DNA of 64,000 bases from Plazaster borealis (lineage: Eukaryota > Echinodermata > Asteroidea > Forcipulatida > Labidiasteridae), in the NCBI GenBank assembly GCA_021014325.1, contig CM037463.1, positions 3,343,001-3,407,000 of the forward strand. The letters are read 5' to 3'. The position numbers were made by a program, and so were the translations under genes. Under the pieces are notes generated by a model, which saw only the letters and a list, made by a program, of their open reading frames with translations, had not been told where the DNA came from and did no database searches. Shown here one piece after another: positions 12,015 through 27,000 of this stretch. Within the stretch, counting starts at the first letter, position 1, and each line of letters opens with the position of its first letter.

Positions 12015-15000
12015 CTGATGACGAACGAGAGGTTGATATATTTTAGAGGATTTAAATAAATATTCAAGTTCCGCCCTAGTCAATATTTCTTTGTTTAGCC
12101 TAAAATTCTTTAAAATCTACCAGTCAGTTTCCCTTGTGGTTTATTACTTGATATTTGAAACAAAAATTAGCATCCCCCTTAGGGTGATCCCTCTGCTGCC
12201 GCTTCCTGGGTTGTATCGTAAACTTGGGTGTGATTCCTGGCTATATGGCAGCTAAAGGTTGTATGGCTTCTGACTGGCACCCCCGAACAAAGATACTGAC
12301 AAAATAGGAAGACCGCCAGCATTTGGGCTAGATAGCTCAGTTGGTAGAGTGCTGGCACATTAATCTGGAGGTCGAAGGTTCAAGTCCTGCTCTGGTCAAT
12401 TTTCTTTGTTCAACCCAAAATGATTTAAATATTCAACACTACTGTAAATGTAACTGATGGCTTAGACACAACAGGACATCTTTACTTGCCAGTGGTTGCA
12501 ACTTCACCACTTTTAAGAAAACGAAGGTCCATTAAAAATATGAAAATCAGTAAAATCCTGACAACTAACAAGCCTGGAAGTCAAACTGCCCTTACCTCAG
12601 CTTCTTTCTTGTTGATAACCTGGACCATCTTGCCATGTCCTGACTTCCCTTTCAGGAGACCAAGACCAAAACCTTTCTTCTTCCCTTTCTCAGCGTCCTC
12701 CTATAAAATAAAAAAAAACAACACCACAACGTCAAGGTGAGTACTTCATTGATAATCAACCCTTCAGAGACCATAGTGGCTTGTGCCAGAATGCCTGTAC
12801 AAGCCGTGACATTCCACTTTAGCTCTACCAAAACAGGTCATTTCCTAAGTTGAAATTTGTCTACGCCCGTATCCCTTGTTGACATACAATTGTAGTATCT
12901 ACATTTCTGAAACCAAACAAAAGGTCTGTTTTGTATTATTTTTTCCAGACTAAAAAAAACCCCAAAGGGAATTTTTTTTTGCAATATTAATGTCTGGGCA
13001 AATGGTGAAAACTGTACAGAAATGAAGGTTTAACAGAAATATTTTAGGACTGACCATCAGCAAACAGCCAGATTTAGATAAGATTGTACAATAAATCTGA
13101 AATTCCTGAAAGATGTTTTAAAACAGGAATGTATCACAATCCAGCCTTCAATTCAAATTTCAAAATAGCTTGAAAAATATAAAAACCTATAAAACGGTTA
13201 TGATTATTCTATTCAACCAATGTATACTTCTTTTCTGAAAGCTGTGCAGGGATGTGATAGGCTGTTGAAAAAAACCCGACCTCTGAGCGCAAAAGCTTGC
13301 GAGCTCGCAAAATTCCGAGCACGAAGCCCACCAATAACAATTATCTTTGGTTTTAAAAGCCCTACTCTGCAATCTGGGGGGTTATACATGATTTCATCTT
13401 CAGTTTTTTAATGAATTTGATCTTAGGTAAAAACAAAATTTAAACAAATATAATAATATACATTTTTTTGGGGGGGGAAAACGGATTTCTTTTTTTGGGG
13501 AAAAAAAAACGGATTTCCAGTTAAAAACAGAAGAAATCACATCCCTGTGTATGACAAACAAACGAGAAAAAAAAAAACGGATTTCCAGTTAAAAACAGAA
13601 GAAATCACATCCCTGTGTATGACAAACAAACGAGCGACGTATGATAAGAATTATCTGCTCGGTGCCTTTTCAGTCCTTGAAGAAAATAAAACACCACAAA
13701 ACTTTGTCTGAAAAAATATATATATTTATATACCACACACACAGATCCTTGTCATTTGATTTGTGGACTATGCGTCATGTGTAATCCTTCATTTTGCCAT
13801 GTATATTGCAGCTACGCTCCAAAATTTAATATAGGAGTCTCATATGGATAATTATAGGACGCTTAGCAGCTGTTTCCAAAATAATCGATCCCCGCCCGTC
13901 TGTCCAAATGAGGCAAGGTCGTGTCACAGAGTTTGTGTCCATTTTGTGTTTATTGTAAAAAAAAATTGAATGACAAGGATCTGTGTGTGTGAATTATATA
14001 AAGCAAATATTGAAAGCATTTCGTTCTAGCATTGTTGCAGAATACCACTCGATGAAATATTGGCTTTTCCATAATTCACTCGGCTTTGCCTCATTAACAA
14101 ACCAAGTTTGTACTTTTATTTACCTTAGACATGATTTGTAGACCCTTTTCAGTCAGAACTGGTACTTCTTTAAGATCTTTGTAAGGATACTGAAAGTCAA
14201 CATTCCAATGACCCAACACCTCTCCTTTGCTGGTTAGGATGAGACGACTACAACGAGACAAGATTGGGGCCCGAATTAATAGATCTTAGCAACATACCTC
14301 GCTTTTAAAGAAATATCATTTAATAATAAAAGTAATCATAGGAGTGGCTTCTTATATAGCACTAAAATCCGCCACACATTGACCCTCATGGCACTCCCAA
14401 CATTATTACCCCTGGTCTCTGGGCGATTTATTTCATTCCCTAAACCATCTCAGCTCCCTTTGGAGTAAACGGCCTGTGCTGCCAAATATGTAGCGCACCA
14501 AGCTAAATCAATCACAAGAATCATCTCTGCCCTCACAGGTATCCATCTACCCCTGGGTGAAGAGAAGCAATTGTATTCAAGTGTCTTGCTTAAGGACACA
14601 AGTGTCATGACCGGGATTCGAACCCACACCCTGATGACTTAACCACCAGAACTTGAGTCTGATGCACTAAACCACTCGGCCACGACACGCCACTAACCTT
14701 TTGTAAGTATTATTTGGGGGGGTATTATTTTTTAAGAAGCTAGGGTATGTGCATTCTTGAATAACTCAGTATAATTATCATAAAACACAGTTCTTATATA
14801 GCACTTTATCATACCCGAGGGTATCTCAAAGCGCTCAATAATTTTGTCTTCAAGGTATGCAGAGCTATGGTCAAATTCTAAGACCCGTTTATATATATAT
14901 AGCACCATGTAATGTTTAACAAGGCGCTGTGGTGCAATCTGCAGCCAACCAGACAAGAAATAACCGGGGCAAACCCCTTCTCCCCAAGTATACTGGGTTC

Positions 15001-18000
15001 TTTTCTGTGTTTGCGCGGGGGACATTCAAGTGAGTGATGTCAAGTGTGGACCGAACAAAACGTGGAGTGAGTGTAATATGACAGTAAATTGGAAAGATAT
15101 CTAGTAGGTAGTTTTCTTCAAGCATATATAAACAAAAAGAGCAAGTTTAAAATGAATCCGTTCTCTAATCGGTAGCCAAAGAAGTTGTCAGAGTGATGGG
15201 GGTAAAATGAGATAGAAGAGAATTATGACTACCTGTCAGTTGCTACCAGATAATGCTTCTTATCTGTCGTGAGCATCATATGAGCAACATAGTCCTCAGT
15301 CTGGGCGTACTTGCCCTTGTCGATGAGATGGAATAGATTCAAGCCTTCAGCTTCACGCTTCTCGTAGGGTCTTACGATGCCATCAAGGTGGAGGAATCGG
15401 GGTAGGCGTAGACGAGCTGTATCCTCACTCATGTCTGTTACCCTAGTGATGGTAAAGAATGGAGGTTAGTACAGAGAAATGCTGCAAGCTTTGGAATTCT
15501 TTTACGAAAGGTAGGGTCATCGATTGGTAAATACTCCAAAAGTAAGTGACCATAGAAACTTACTTGGTGAGAAGCACTGCAGCTGTTGATAGTATTATGT
15601 TTTTAAATTTGTAATTGTGAACTTTGTAGCAATTTAGCCCCTGGGCTACAAATGCATTGTTTTAATAAACCAGAAATAATAATAATAATAATAAACCTTT
15701 TTTTTTTTAAGGATTCCCTTCAAGGTAATGTGGTTTAGATAATTTTTCAACAATAAACATTTGAATCTGAGAAACTACTCATGCCTTGAATCGTTTCTCA
15801 GATTTCTGAGGGTTGGTGTCCGTTTATAAATGCTGCGGCCGGAGATGCGGTTGGTACCCGCTGTCACCTCGCTAAACGTGGACGGATTCGACATTCTTCT
15901 GAAAATACCATGCCAGTTTTTTGCTGTTTTCTCAACAAGTAGACACTGTAGTCAGTTGAAACTTTCACATGTGACTTTTATCGTATCTTTCTTTGTAATT
16001 TTGCCTAAAAATCAGCGTTACATTGACAAAAACCAATCTATGACCCTACCATGAAAAAGAAATGTCATCAACGATCATAAAAGGATAATAGCATTGATTA
16101 GATGCTTTTATCATTATCATAATTATTGTTATATATTTCTGGTAATGAAACCAAGGATGCCTCATAAGTGAACTTAATCACTGTAGCTCGCAAGCCTGAG
16201 GACACCTGTAAACAAGGGTGCTTGCTATGTGAACCAGAAACACCGGGGTTAACCCCTACTCTTCCACGTTAAGTGTTCTGGGTTCTTTTACGTGCACTAC
16301 CAATCCTAGTACACGGGACCTACGGCTTAATGTCCCATCTGAAGGACAAAGCAATTATGGAAAAGTGTCTTGCTCAAGAACACAAGTGCCATGACCGGGA
16401 CTCGAACCCACACTCTGCTGATCAGAAACACCAGAGCTTGAGTCCGGTGCTCTTAACTGCTCCACCACGACATGCCACAACTCATAAAATAACTAACCTG
16501 CGAATGCCTTCAAACGTACTGCTAGCAAAGTCAATAACACCACCGGTAGGTTTAGCAACGACACCAGCAAGCCCTTTCCCTACACCCTTGAAGAAACCCT
16601 TGGCACCTTCTTTCTTGGCTCCTTGGAAGGGATTCTTCACCACGCCCGTTACTCCATCGACAAAACCCTGTAATCATAGCCAACAAAACGAATTAATAAA
16701 ACTTCCAATTGTTAATTCTCCAAACTGATAATTGTTATTTAAACTATATCAATTTTTTTTTGGGGGGGGGAGGGGGGGTGGGGAAAGGCTGTGACAATTG
16801 AGTGCATGCATACAGTGGTTCAACCACAGGACTAATAAATTAAAATATCAAATTTATTCGGATATTTCAAAGTAACACTTCCAGGGGTTATGATCGAGCA
16901 AGGCATTCCAGGGAAAGAAAATGGCGCGGCGAGATCGTACACCACTGGGAACGAGGTTGCAGAGCTACCCTTATCCCACCCAAACCTACCATAACGAGGC
17001 CCTTTCCACCCCTTGCTAGACCTTCTTGGAAGGTTGCTGGTTTCTGGTTGATTGCCTGTTGTCTCTTCCTCTTGTATTCCTCATCCATAGTCAGAGCTGC
17101 CAGTCCCTTCCCTAAGGTGCCGGTGATACGAGACACAGCGCCTGCTGCTCCACCTGAAACAAGATAAGAAGAATATTAATAATAATAATAGTTTCCTGAC
17201 GATGACTAGAGCAAGCTAGTCGAATCGTTGAGACCAATTAAGAACTCACTCCGTGGCAGTGAAGTTTTTAACGAGAAGTCCCCCAAATCCCCTAAGCGAA
17301 AGTAGTAGTCCCGACCGATTTCCTACCTTTTATGGTGGCTCAAATGTGGACAGAACTGTGTTTGTCCATGACACGCTACATAAGTACAAGTAATTCAACA
17401 AAATCATTGTAATTTTATAACAAACTCTATATGTTCAAGTGGAGTGGTAGAAGTGTGCAACAGCTGAGAATAGCGGCGATTGAAAGAGAACAGGTGATGG
17501 TGGCGACCCCAGGAATGCGCTCCCATTACAATCTAAGGACGAAGCAGCCACGGACGCAATTCTATGCTGAATGATGATGATAATGTATGTTAAAAAAAAT
17601 AGTCAAAAGTTGGTTGATTATTCATAATCAACAGAAACCAAAATCAACTCTCCACATTTGATTAAAAAAAAGGGAAAACGATTACTCAAGAAGCTCTAAA
17701 AAGTTCTGAAAATTTATATCGCAGAATTAACATTTTTTAGAATACCGACCCGAAGTGGTGAACAATTAATGACACAAAAAGAGGAGCATTGTCTATTTTG
17801 ATTAATCTTTTGAGCATTTTCTCCATGGAAACAGCTGAAACGAACTTGAACTATCTGCTGTACTTTAATTACATGCAATATGTTGATGATTTTGTTCTTA
17901 CCGACTGCATGACCAAACAAGCTCCTCATACCAAGAGCAACACCCTCGGCAAATTCCTCTGGTCCTTGTACAATTCCCTAAACAGAACGTCAATTAGTCA

Positions 18001-21000
18001 ATTAAAAAAAATCCTCTGTTAAAGAGCTGAGATTTTTGCTTTTTAACAGAGTAAACTCTGTTTACCAGGAGCTCCAAAATATGCAAATCTCAGCTCTTCA
18101 ATTGTGGCAAATGGCAGTGATTTTGCAGCTTTTGACTTTTTTTAATGAGATTTTAACATGTACATGTAGCACTATTTGAAGGTAGGGTCATCATTGTTGT
18201 CAATGTAATGCTGATTTATGGGCAAAATTATTAAGAAAGGTACAATAAAAGTCACCTGTAAAAGTTTCAGCTAAATACAGTGTCTACTTGTTGAGAAAAA
18301 ACAAAACAAACTGTAATGGTATTTTCATCAAGAACATAGAATTCATCTACGTTGAGCGAGGTGACAGCGGGTACCAACCGTATGTCCGGTCGCAAAAACT
18401 ACAAATCATACGGTTCCAGTATATTTGGGATGCAGTAAAGGGAGACTTTTGAACGCTAGGTGGCAGCAGACTTACCAGGTAAATTTCCATTGTTTACATA
18501 GTTCTGAGTATGCCCACAATTCTGAGAACAACATAAGTCTGCTGCCACCTAGTGTCCCAAAAGTCTCCCATTAATTTGTAACGACTGTTTTTACCTGGTA
18601 CGGCTCATAGAAGAAATCTACCACGCCAGTCTGAACACCCCGTACAAAGCCGAATGGGTTACCAATGACATCCAAACCGAGTACCAGTACATACAGTTGC
18701 TTAATGGCCTGGTTGGTGTAGTGATAAATAATTTCAGATGTGATCTGTTGCTGTGAATAGAATTGATGTTCACGCTCAAAGAAACCAAGCCTGAACAGGA
18801 GAGAAAAAAACCATTTGCTATTAATAGAGTGAAAAAAATAGTCCATATGTAAGCGAATTGAAATTTTCTTAATTACTTTAATTTTATTAATGAGATATTT
18901 AATTACTTTAAACAGATTAAATAAATAAATAAAAAGACTATTGGAATTAAGAAGCCCCTCGAAAAAAAAAGAAAAAAAAAAAAAAAATCAAAAATTTGAA
19001 AAACTTCATGTTTATTTAAATTCAGAGCAGCAAGAATTGATTGAAGTTGTTTTTGTTAAACCTTGTTGCTCTAGAAGTTATAACAATAGCAGTTGAATCA
19101 ACAACTGTTGATATTACAAGAATGTAAACCCAATATAACTAAACTGTATCAGTCTTAATCATTCATAATTTAAAGAGGGGCTCTAATGTCAAACTGAGTT
19201 TTGTGATGCACTCATTTTGCAAGTGGGCAAAAGTTTATAAGTCTCTAACCTCATGTTGAAATGGTGTAAAATATAATATTACTTATACTGTTTCAGAGCA
19301 AAATTTGAAACATGACGTCATCAGATGACAAAAACTAATGGGTCTGTACATTCCAAAGGGAATTTCTGCACCAGTCAAAAGCTCAAGTTCAATTCCGTTT
19401 TAATTGAATAGCATCAGAAATCAGGAATGAACTGAAAATTATCTGTACAAAAATGCACAGACCATATATTTTAAATGTGGCATCGTCAATTATTTTTGGA
19501 TTTTGAAAAAAATTGCACTTGAAGGAAATTAAAGTGGAATTTTACAACATTTTAACGAAGGTTAGAGACTTGTTTCCCCCCCCCCATTTTCATAAGGACT
19601 CTATCTGTTGGAAAATGAGTGGATCACAAAACTGAATCTGACCTTGGAGCCCCTCTTTAATATGATAAGAGTAAAGTAGTATTTGAATGTTTCCTACTTG
19701 AAGACGACGTCATCAACGTTGGTAAGAGTGACTCCAACACTCTGCAGGATCAATCTGACGGCATTCTGTTGTACTGATGCCTTCTTGGTGACTTTATTCA
19801 AATCACCGTCTTCGCCACCGGTGTCGGACAGAGAGAAGCTTACGTGTGTCTGTAACGATAAAAACATATCAATCATCAATATTATTATTATTTTTTATAT
19901 ATTTATGGAAAATGAAATAACATATTTTTGATAATGATATCAGACATTATGTCTATAATTTTGAATGTGCATCATAATACTCAAACTAACTGGACATTTC
20001 CCATACTTATGTTTTTTGCAAATAAATGCAACACATTTTCTTTGATTCCTCTTGTTTTCCCCTAAAATTAAAGAAAAATATTGCACTCAAGTTTTATAAC
20101 CCATTTGTTTCGCTGGATTTCTTTCTGCGTTTTGAGCCAGCGTGGGTCGAGCCGATGTACTGAAATATCGTAAATTACGTTATTGGCCAAACCTTCAGCT
20201 GACTATCCCCTGAGAATTTCGCACTTTTTACAAGCGCAATTTTTGAATATTTGTAAGAGAAAAAGTATGTTTGAGTTTGACTTGAGTAAACATTTGGTTG
20301 AAAAGATTTGGTTGAGGCAATGTATGTGTGGTCACTGTTGCATTACTCATTTACCAGTGCATCTGACATACCTTGAGGGGCGAGAGATGGAAGTTATCAA
20401 AGAAGTTGACGTCTCCAGCTAGTGCCACCTTGACTGCTTCACTCTCCTTGAAGGTGGTGGTACATACCGACAAGTCCTCTTCCATCCACTTCAACTACAT
20501 GATAGCAAATTAATGGAACTTGAAGTGATAATATTGTCAGCTCAGGACTATAAGGTCATTAGTGCAGTTTGTATGGATTTCATCAAATTGCTTTTGCATA
20601 TTTTGGAGCTCCTGGTAAATGGAGTTTGACAAAAATAAATATAATTTTCTAAGTAAAACATTTATTTGTTGATTTCAAATTTTTTTTTCTTTTCAAATTG
20701 ATAATAATTATAATAATAATAAAACCTTGCTTATATAGCGCCTTTCAAACTACACAAGCACTTCACACAAAAAACCCAAATAAAAGTACAGAAGACCTTA
20801 AAAAAGCAAACACATTTTTCATTTAATGATCTTTTGATTATTTTGAGTGTGAAATTGCAATTAATGACCTTATAGCACTGAGCCGACGATATATCATTGC
20901 TTTTGAAAAAATCAATGTTTTATTTATTTATTTGTTTGAAACTTTATGTAATCACATTGACACCAATTCAACCAAAAGCTTATTTTTCAAGGGGCCGTGA

Positions 21001-24000
21001 GAACATAAAAAACCCAGTAAAACAGAGTATAAATACAAAGAAAAAAACATTATAGTGCTCAATATTGATCTAAATTCAACGCAGAGTCGAGGCGAGCTGA
21101 GGCTAAACTGTCAGATTTGTTCTCAACTTTTAATGGTTTTTGGATGTTTTTAACGGAAAGGTATGGGAATAAGAAAGGTAACTCTGTTTTAAACAGCCGT
21201 TTAAAACCTTGCAGGGTCGTGGCTGAATGATGAAGGACTGGGCCGAAGGCAAAGGGTCCTTTATCGTACGGCCACGACCATTCCGGTTTTAAACAGCCGT
21301 TTAAGACCCTGTCACAACTCTTATTTCCATACCTTTCCGCTAAAACATCCAAAAACTAATAAAAGTTGAAAACAAATCTGACAGTTTTCTTCGTATTTAT
21401 ACTCTGTTATACTGTTTTGTTTATTTCCTTCTTAAACAAACCCATCAGTGCATGACAAAGTTTAGTCCCAATACCTTAGCTTAGAAAATTACACAGACAA
21501 CAGGCAGAAACATCAAACACTATGACTGATTTCTAAAAGCAAGACGTATCAAAGAAGGAACAAATTCTAGGGTGACATTTTAGAAAAAAAGGAAGACGGT
21601 GGTGTAGATTTGAACCAACCTCCATGCCGGTAGCTTCAACACCAGAAGCAAAGAGTCCAGCGAGACTCATAACGAATCCAATATCCACCTTAGCTGCCAT
21701 CTCTTGAATCAAAAGGCGTAGATATTTGATCTGATTGACTTTACTGTGTTCAGAGTACCTCATCATCAAGCTGAACTCTATCATTGGCTTGGGAGCTGTG
21801 GGAAACAAGAACATCAAGTTCAAATATTTTATATTTCTACGTACTTTCAATCAGGGCTCGAAATTAACACTGGACCGCAGGCCGGAGGCCAGTGATTTTA
21901 GCATCAAGCCAGTAAACTTATGATGACCGGACATGCCCGGTGGTCTTGTGTTTTTCAATTGAATAATAGTATGCTACCTCATTGTGTAATATCTTCATGA
22001 GAAAAAATGTTGTCGATGAATCTGGTTGATATGTTTCAATTCTGTTGAGTATCGAAGTATACTTGATAAAGATCTTCTCTTAGTGCCTGTTCAACTCATT
22101 TTGATTCTGGTCTTGTAAAAATAAATTCTGGTCCAGTACAAATTTTGAGCTAAAAGCCCTGCAGTCTTGTGGATTTTTCCCCCAAAATTTGAGCCCTGTT
22201 GATGATGAAGTTTTTATGTTAATGCTAGTTTTATGCGAAAGCCTAGAATAATTTATAATTGTACAAAAGCTCTTGTGTTTCTAATCAGCAGAGGGTGAGT
22301 TTGAATTCGAGTTTGAGGTTTTGACATAATACTTCCATCTTTTAGGACAACATCACCCCTTACGAGAAATTTTGTAAGCAAAAAGAAATCTCTTATGACA
22401 GAAGTAAGAAATTAGAAATGTTATTAACGTCCTGATCGATATCAGGGAGAAAACAAGACCTGGACCCTCTCATTCATTACTCCCCAGTTACAGACTGGGG
22501 ATCATGTTGGCTCAGTGGTTTCTTTCCCTGCCTTTCACCTCTGCACACCCCTGTTTGAATCCCACCTCAGACCAGAGTCCATGTGGATTGGGTTTTCAGT
22601 CCCTACCTGATTGTGAGGGTTTTCCTCCCACATCTAAAACTGAGCATTTCTTCTCGTTTCCTACAATCCTGGCCAATTGGGCCACCTGACAATAAACATA
22701 CCCTCCCCAGTCCCACTTCCAATGTTGTTATCATTTTATATTTATTCGTTTCAGATTCTTTTTCCATTTTAAGATTGGATTAATAGGCTTTCGATTCACA
22801 GTAGTTAGGTTCACTTTTGATTAATCCTGGCCATTTTAGAATGAGTTTGTCTTGTCATCTGTTTCAAACAGTTGTGTATTGCCTTTCTGTTTCTGTTCCA
22901 TTACATCATTAGTAACGGAACAGTAACATATATTACTGTTCTTACTTTACCATCTATTGTTGCATGTTAGTTGAAATCTAGTAACCACCCCAGCTGGAGG
23001 GCAGACCACGCAATGAGAGTCAACATTGATCCCGGAGCCAACGAGCCCAACGAGTTATGACCAGGATCGTAGTTTCCTATTCATATTCAGCACCGCAACT
23101 AGAGTAAAATTTTAGAGGGCAAATTGGGGTGCACCATTTTTTGGGGGGGCACTTCTGGCCAAGTTTCAGTTTGCCTTATTCTTACAAAATCCCCTTTTCA
23201 GCGCCTTTTTAATGTAGTTTATTATTTGTTGTAAGATAATCTGGCATTAGTGTAAAAAAAACAAAAATGTAAAAAATAGTTTTAAAAACATCAAAATTAT
23301 CACTGCCATTAAAACTCTGGAAATTTTCAATCTCTAAAGTCCAGATTTCAAATGGGGGCACGGACATCAATTGGGGGGGGGGGGGACACGCCACTGTTCA
23401 TTTTGTTATTTCTGCTAACTGTGCTGTTGGATGTATTATAACAATTTAAAAAACACAGAAAGAGAGAGAGAGAGATGGAGATGTGAACCTACCACTCTCA
23501 GCAGCAACACTCTTAGGAGGAGGTATCGGAGCTAGTACCGTTGGGAAGATGGCTGCAGGCATCTGATTATCAATCTGGATACGGTGAACCATTAGATGAA
23601 TCTGAAGCTGGTGCTTGGCTGTACGTAACTGCGCCCACACACCAGCGTGATAGGTACGCCGGATGGAACGACGCTGGGGAGTCAACATACTCATCGAACG
23701 GAAGTCCACCTGAGAACAGCGAAGATTTATTTGAGTATAATTTACATCCAGTACTCAGTGAGCATCCCGGACCCAAGTTTTCTAAACCTTTCAAACAGAA
23801 AATTTTGTGAGAGAATTCTTTTCAGTAAGCAAAATAACAGCAGGGTACCAGTTGCAACATTGGAATGACTCGGCATTTTAGCTGGTAACCCGCTTCTGCT
23901 AAGAAAAATTCTTTAGTGCTATGCATTTCACAAAAGTATTGTAGGCACTGCTTTCTTTTGTGATCTTCTGGGAACAACTAAAAGATCTTAATCGCTCATC

Positions 24001-27000
24001 AACCACCAAAAATAGTCAACTTCATCAACCTGCCCCACAGTAAACTTCAAATAGGATGCTTTATTAAGAGCTTGTTAATAAGTACCTCAAAATCTCTCTC
24101 CAGCTTGGTGATTTTTGGCGGAGCATCTTTATCAGCCGTGAGTTCCACCTGAGCCTTCTGATACCCATCCTCGAGAAGTTTCATCTGCTTCCCCGTCAAA
24201 TCACGCCATCGACGACGAACCTTGTTCTGCCAGATGATTCCAGAGCTACCACACAGAAGAAAAAAACAAACAATCACAGATATTTAAGGCTGAGCAGTTT
24301 GTTCTATTTGATTTGGCATCAGCTTGGCTTACAGTCATTCATGAAATTGGCCTCTGACAACATCAGCTGTACGAGCTCTGTACCTGTCCTCATTGCCTTA
24401 AAGGGGCACTGTCGTCAGGATCAAAGCAGGCTGTACATGGAATTATGAACTCTCGACCAGTTACTGCGCGAGTGCGCCCTCCCTCCATGTCATATCTATG
24501 GAGAGCGTGCACGCTGCAGTAACTGGATGAGAGTTCATAATTCCATGTACAGCTTTGATCATGACGACACAGCCCCTTTAACCAAAGCTGCTAGGATGGG
24601 CTGAAATATCAGCACATTCATTGGTTCATTAGCCGTGACCTAATAACCCGGGGTCACCTCTTCCTGTTTATGAAAGACTCAACTAATATTAATAATAATT
24701 TGAGGTAGTCCTGCCAATCTGTAGATCAATTGTATAAATCCAGGGGACATTTAGTCATCAACTTCCCTCATCCAAACTTTAAAGTAGATATTTTTTAAAC
24801 AGTTTAACAAAGTGAGTTGTATGTGCTTCATGAATGGGGATTTCGCTGATGCTTCCACCCTGGTAGGGGTCTTGGTATGCAACGTTCATGTTGCAACAAC
24901 ACAGCAATAGTGCGTGTTGTGGTTGTATGCACTGCACCAATCACTAATCAGCAATGCAATCAGTCCCACCATGCATCACTAAATACTGAACAAGAACTTG
25001 TACAAGCTCATCAGCCAATCCCAGCAGGCTTGGATGAGACCGGTGGGGCAGAGCAAGTGAACGTGACAGGGTACTATACCTTGGGTCTTAGTGTGACAGG
25101 TGGAAACTGTATGGTTTTGTTTTGTCAGATTAATGTGTTTAATTCCCTTTGATTTTTACACAGAGGTAGACCTCCATGGTTTTACTCTTATATTTATTAC
25201 TTCTTTGTCTTTCATGCCATTAGATTTCATTTTACAGTTTATTGCATCTGTGGGAATGTTCTTCAGCCAATCTTAATCTTAATCTTTGCACCCCATGGTC
25301 TTTGTTTATTGGAGCTTGAGAAGTCACAAGTAGCACTAGTCTCATTTGCATATTCCTTTGTATTGATAGTTGTTTCATGTTTATTCATTAGCTTAGTCAT
25401 AGCCCAGGAATGCTGTACACTGGTTCCTGTGGGTCTGTTTTTCATAATCTAAGTTCAGTTGTTCTCAAGACGCCATTCTGCAAGGAGTTAAGTTTTAAAG
25501 AGATAGTTTTGTACAGCGCTGGCTGCGCGCGGTTTCCACTGTGGGAAAAATGGAAATAAAACATTACATCTATTCATCATAATGCTGTTTCCAAACTTGA
25601 TTTTTGAGCCTGTTACATTAGCATAGGTCTTAGCATGCAACGTTTATGTTAAAACAACACAGCAATAGTGCATGTTGTGATTTTGCTCACTGCACCGAAC
25701 AACAGTAGAATCAGTCCTTATCATGCATCACTGAACAAGAACTTGTACAAGCTCATCAGCTATCGCCAGCAGGCTTGGATGAGACCAGTGGAGGCCGAGC
25801 GAGTGAACGTGACGGGGTACTATACCTGATAATGCCAATGTAAGCCACTTCAGTTCTAGTCAGGTTATTGACGAGAGACAGACCAAGTCCTGGTAGTGAT
25901 AAGATCAGCTCTAGATCCGACTGTTCCAACTCTGCTGCCTGGAAAGCATCACAAGAAAAAAGTCAGTTTAGAAGGGGAAACAGGTTTCAAACCTTGATGG
26001 ATAAGAAATTTCCCTTCATCAAAAAATAATACCGTTTCTTTAATTGTTATTCCTGACAGTTATTATATCCATAAAAATTTTTTATATATTAATTTTTTCG
26101 AATGGGAAGTTGCCAATCACAAGGCCATACAAACAGGCCACTCAAGGGGATGGCTAAAAAGTGGAAAAGGGTATAACAAAAGAGGAAAACAAAAAGTAGA
26201 AAGATTGACATTGCGTTTGAATTGGGGAAATACCTAAATGATCATGTTTAAGTGAAACTGTTTTGCATTTGTGTCTTAAAGGGATTGTATACGTTTGGTA
26301 ATTGGAACCCACTGTTTGTTTCAATAATATATAGTTGTAGATATATACCATAAATTTATATGTGAAAATTTCATTTCAAAAGGTGGTAGCGTTTTTGAGA
26401 TATTGCTGAAAATCTGGAGCGGTTATGTCCACGCAGGAACAATACTTTGCAATTGGAATACACAATATGAAAAACTTTACTGTCAGTAATGCTTCTCAGG
26501 TTCAAATTTTGGGGGATAAAAGGTGATATATTTTCCATAACCGCAGTACTTCAAAGTGAAAATTTTCTCAAAATGCACTATACCATTATACCATCCAAAG
26601 CTGCTGTACTTCTTACCAAGTAAGTTTTTATTGCCATTAATTTTCAGAGTCATTACCAATCGTATACAGACCCTTTAGCTCATGAGATTGAGTAAAACAC
26701 TTCGAATGTAGATTTGTTTTAATACCTGTTGCGCGTTGGTTGCTACAGCCAGGTCCTCAGTGAAACAAAGCATACGCTGAGTACCGTCCAAGAACGACAC
26801 CCAGTAGACTGGATGACCATTGAATTTGAACTCTCCGATCCCGTCCTGGGTAGAAAAGAGATTAATTAAGATTTTAAAAAACCCACGATTGCTTTGTTTA
26901 AATCTTACTCAAAAGAACAAGAAGCAAGTAGAAATCTTGACTTAATTTTCACTCATTGTGAGCAGGGGGTGTAATAAAAAACACATTATGAACTATAATA

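Noticed and set aside
12326..12397. Functional tRNA-Asn gene
   Set aside because: Anticodon loop lacks U33, several stem positions are wobble or mismatched, and the sequence is joined to a SINE tail found elsewhere.
16273..16728. 151-codon plus-strand gene
   Set aside because: It runs antisense over a SINE and VPS13 exon w25; no recognisable domain.
23541..23868. Plus-strand and alternate-frame proteins at exon w18
   Set aside because: Shadows of the conserved VPS13 exon w18 on the minus strand.
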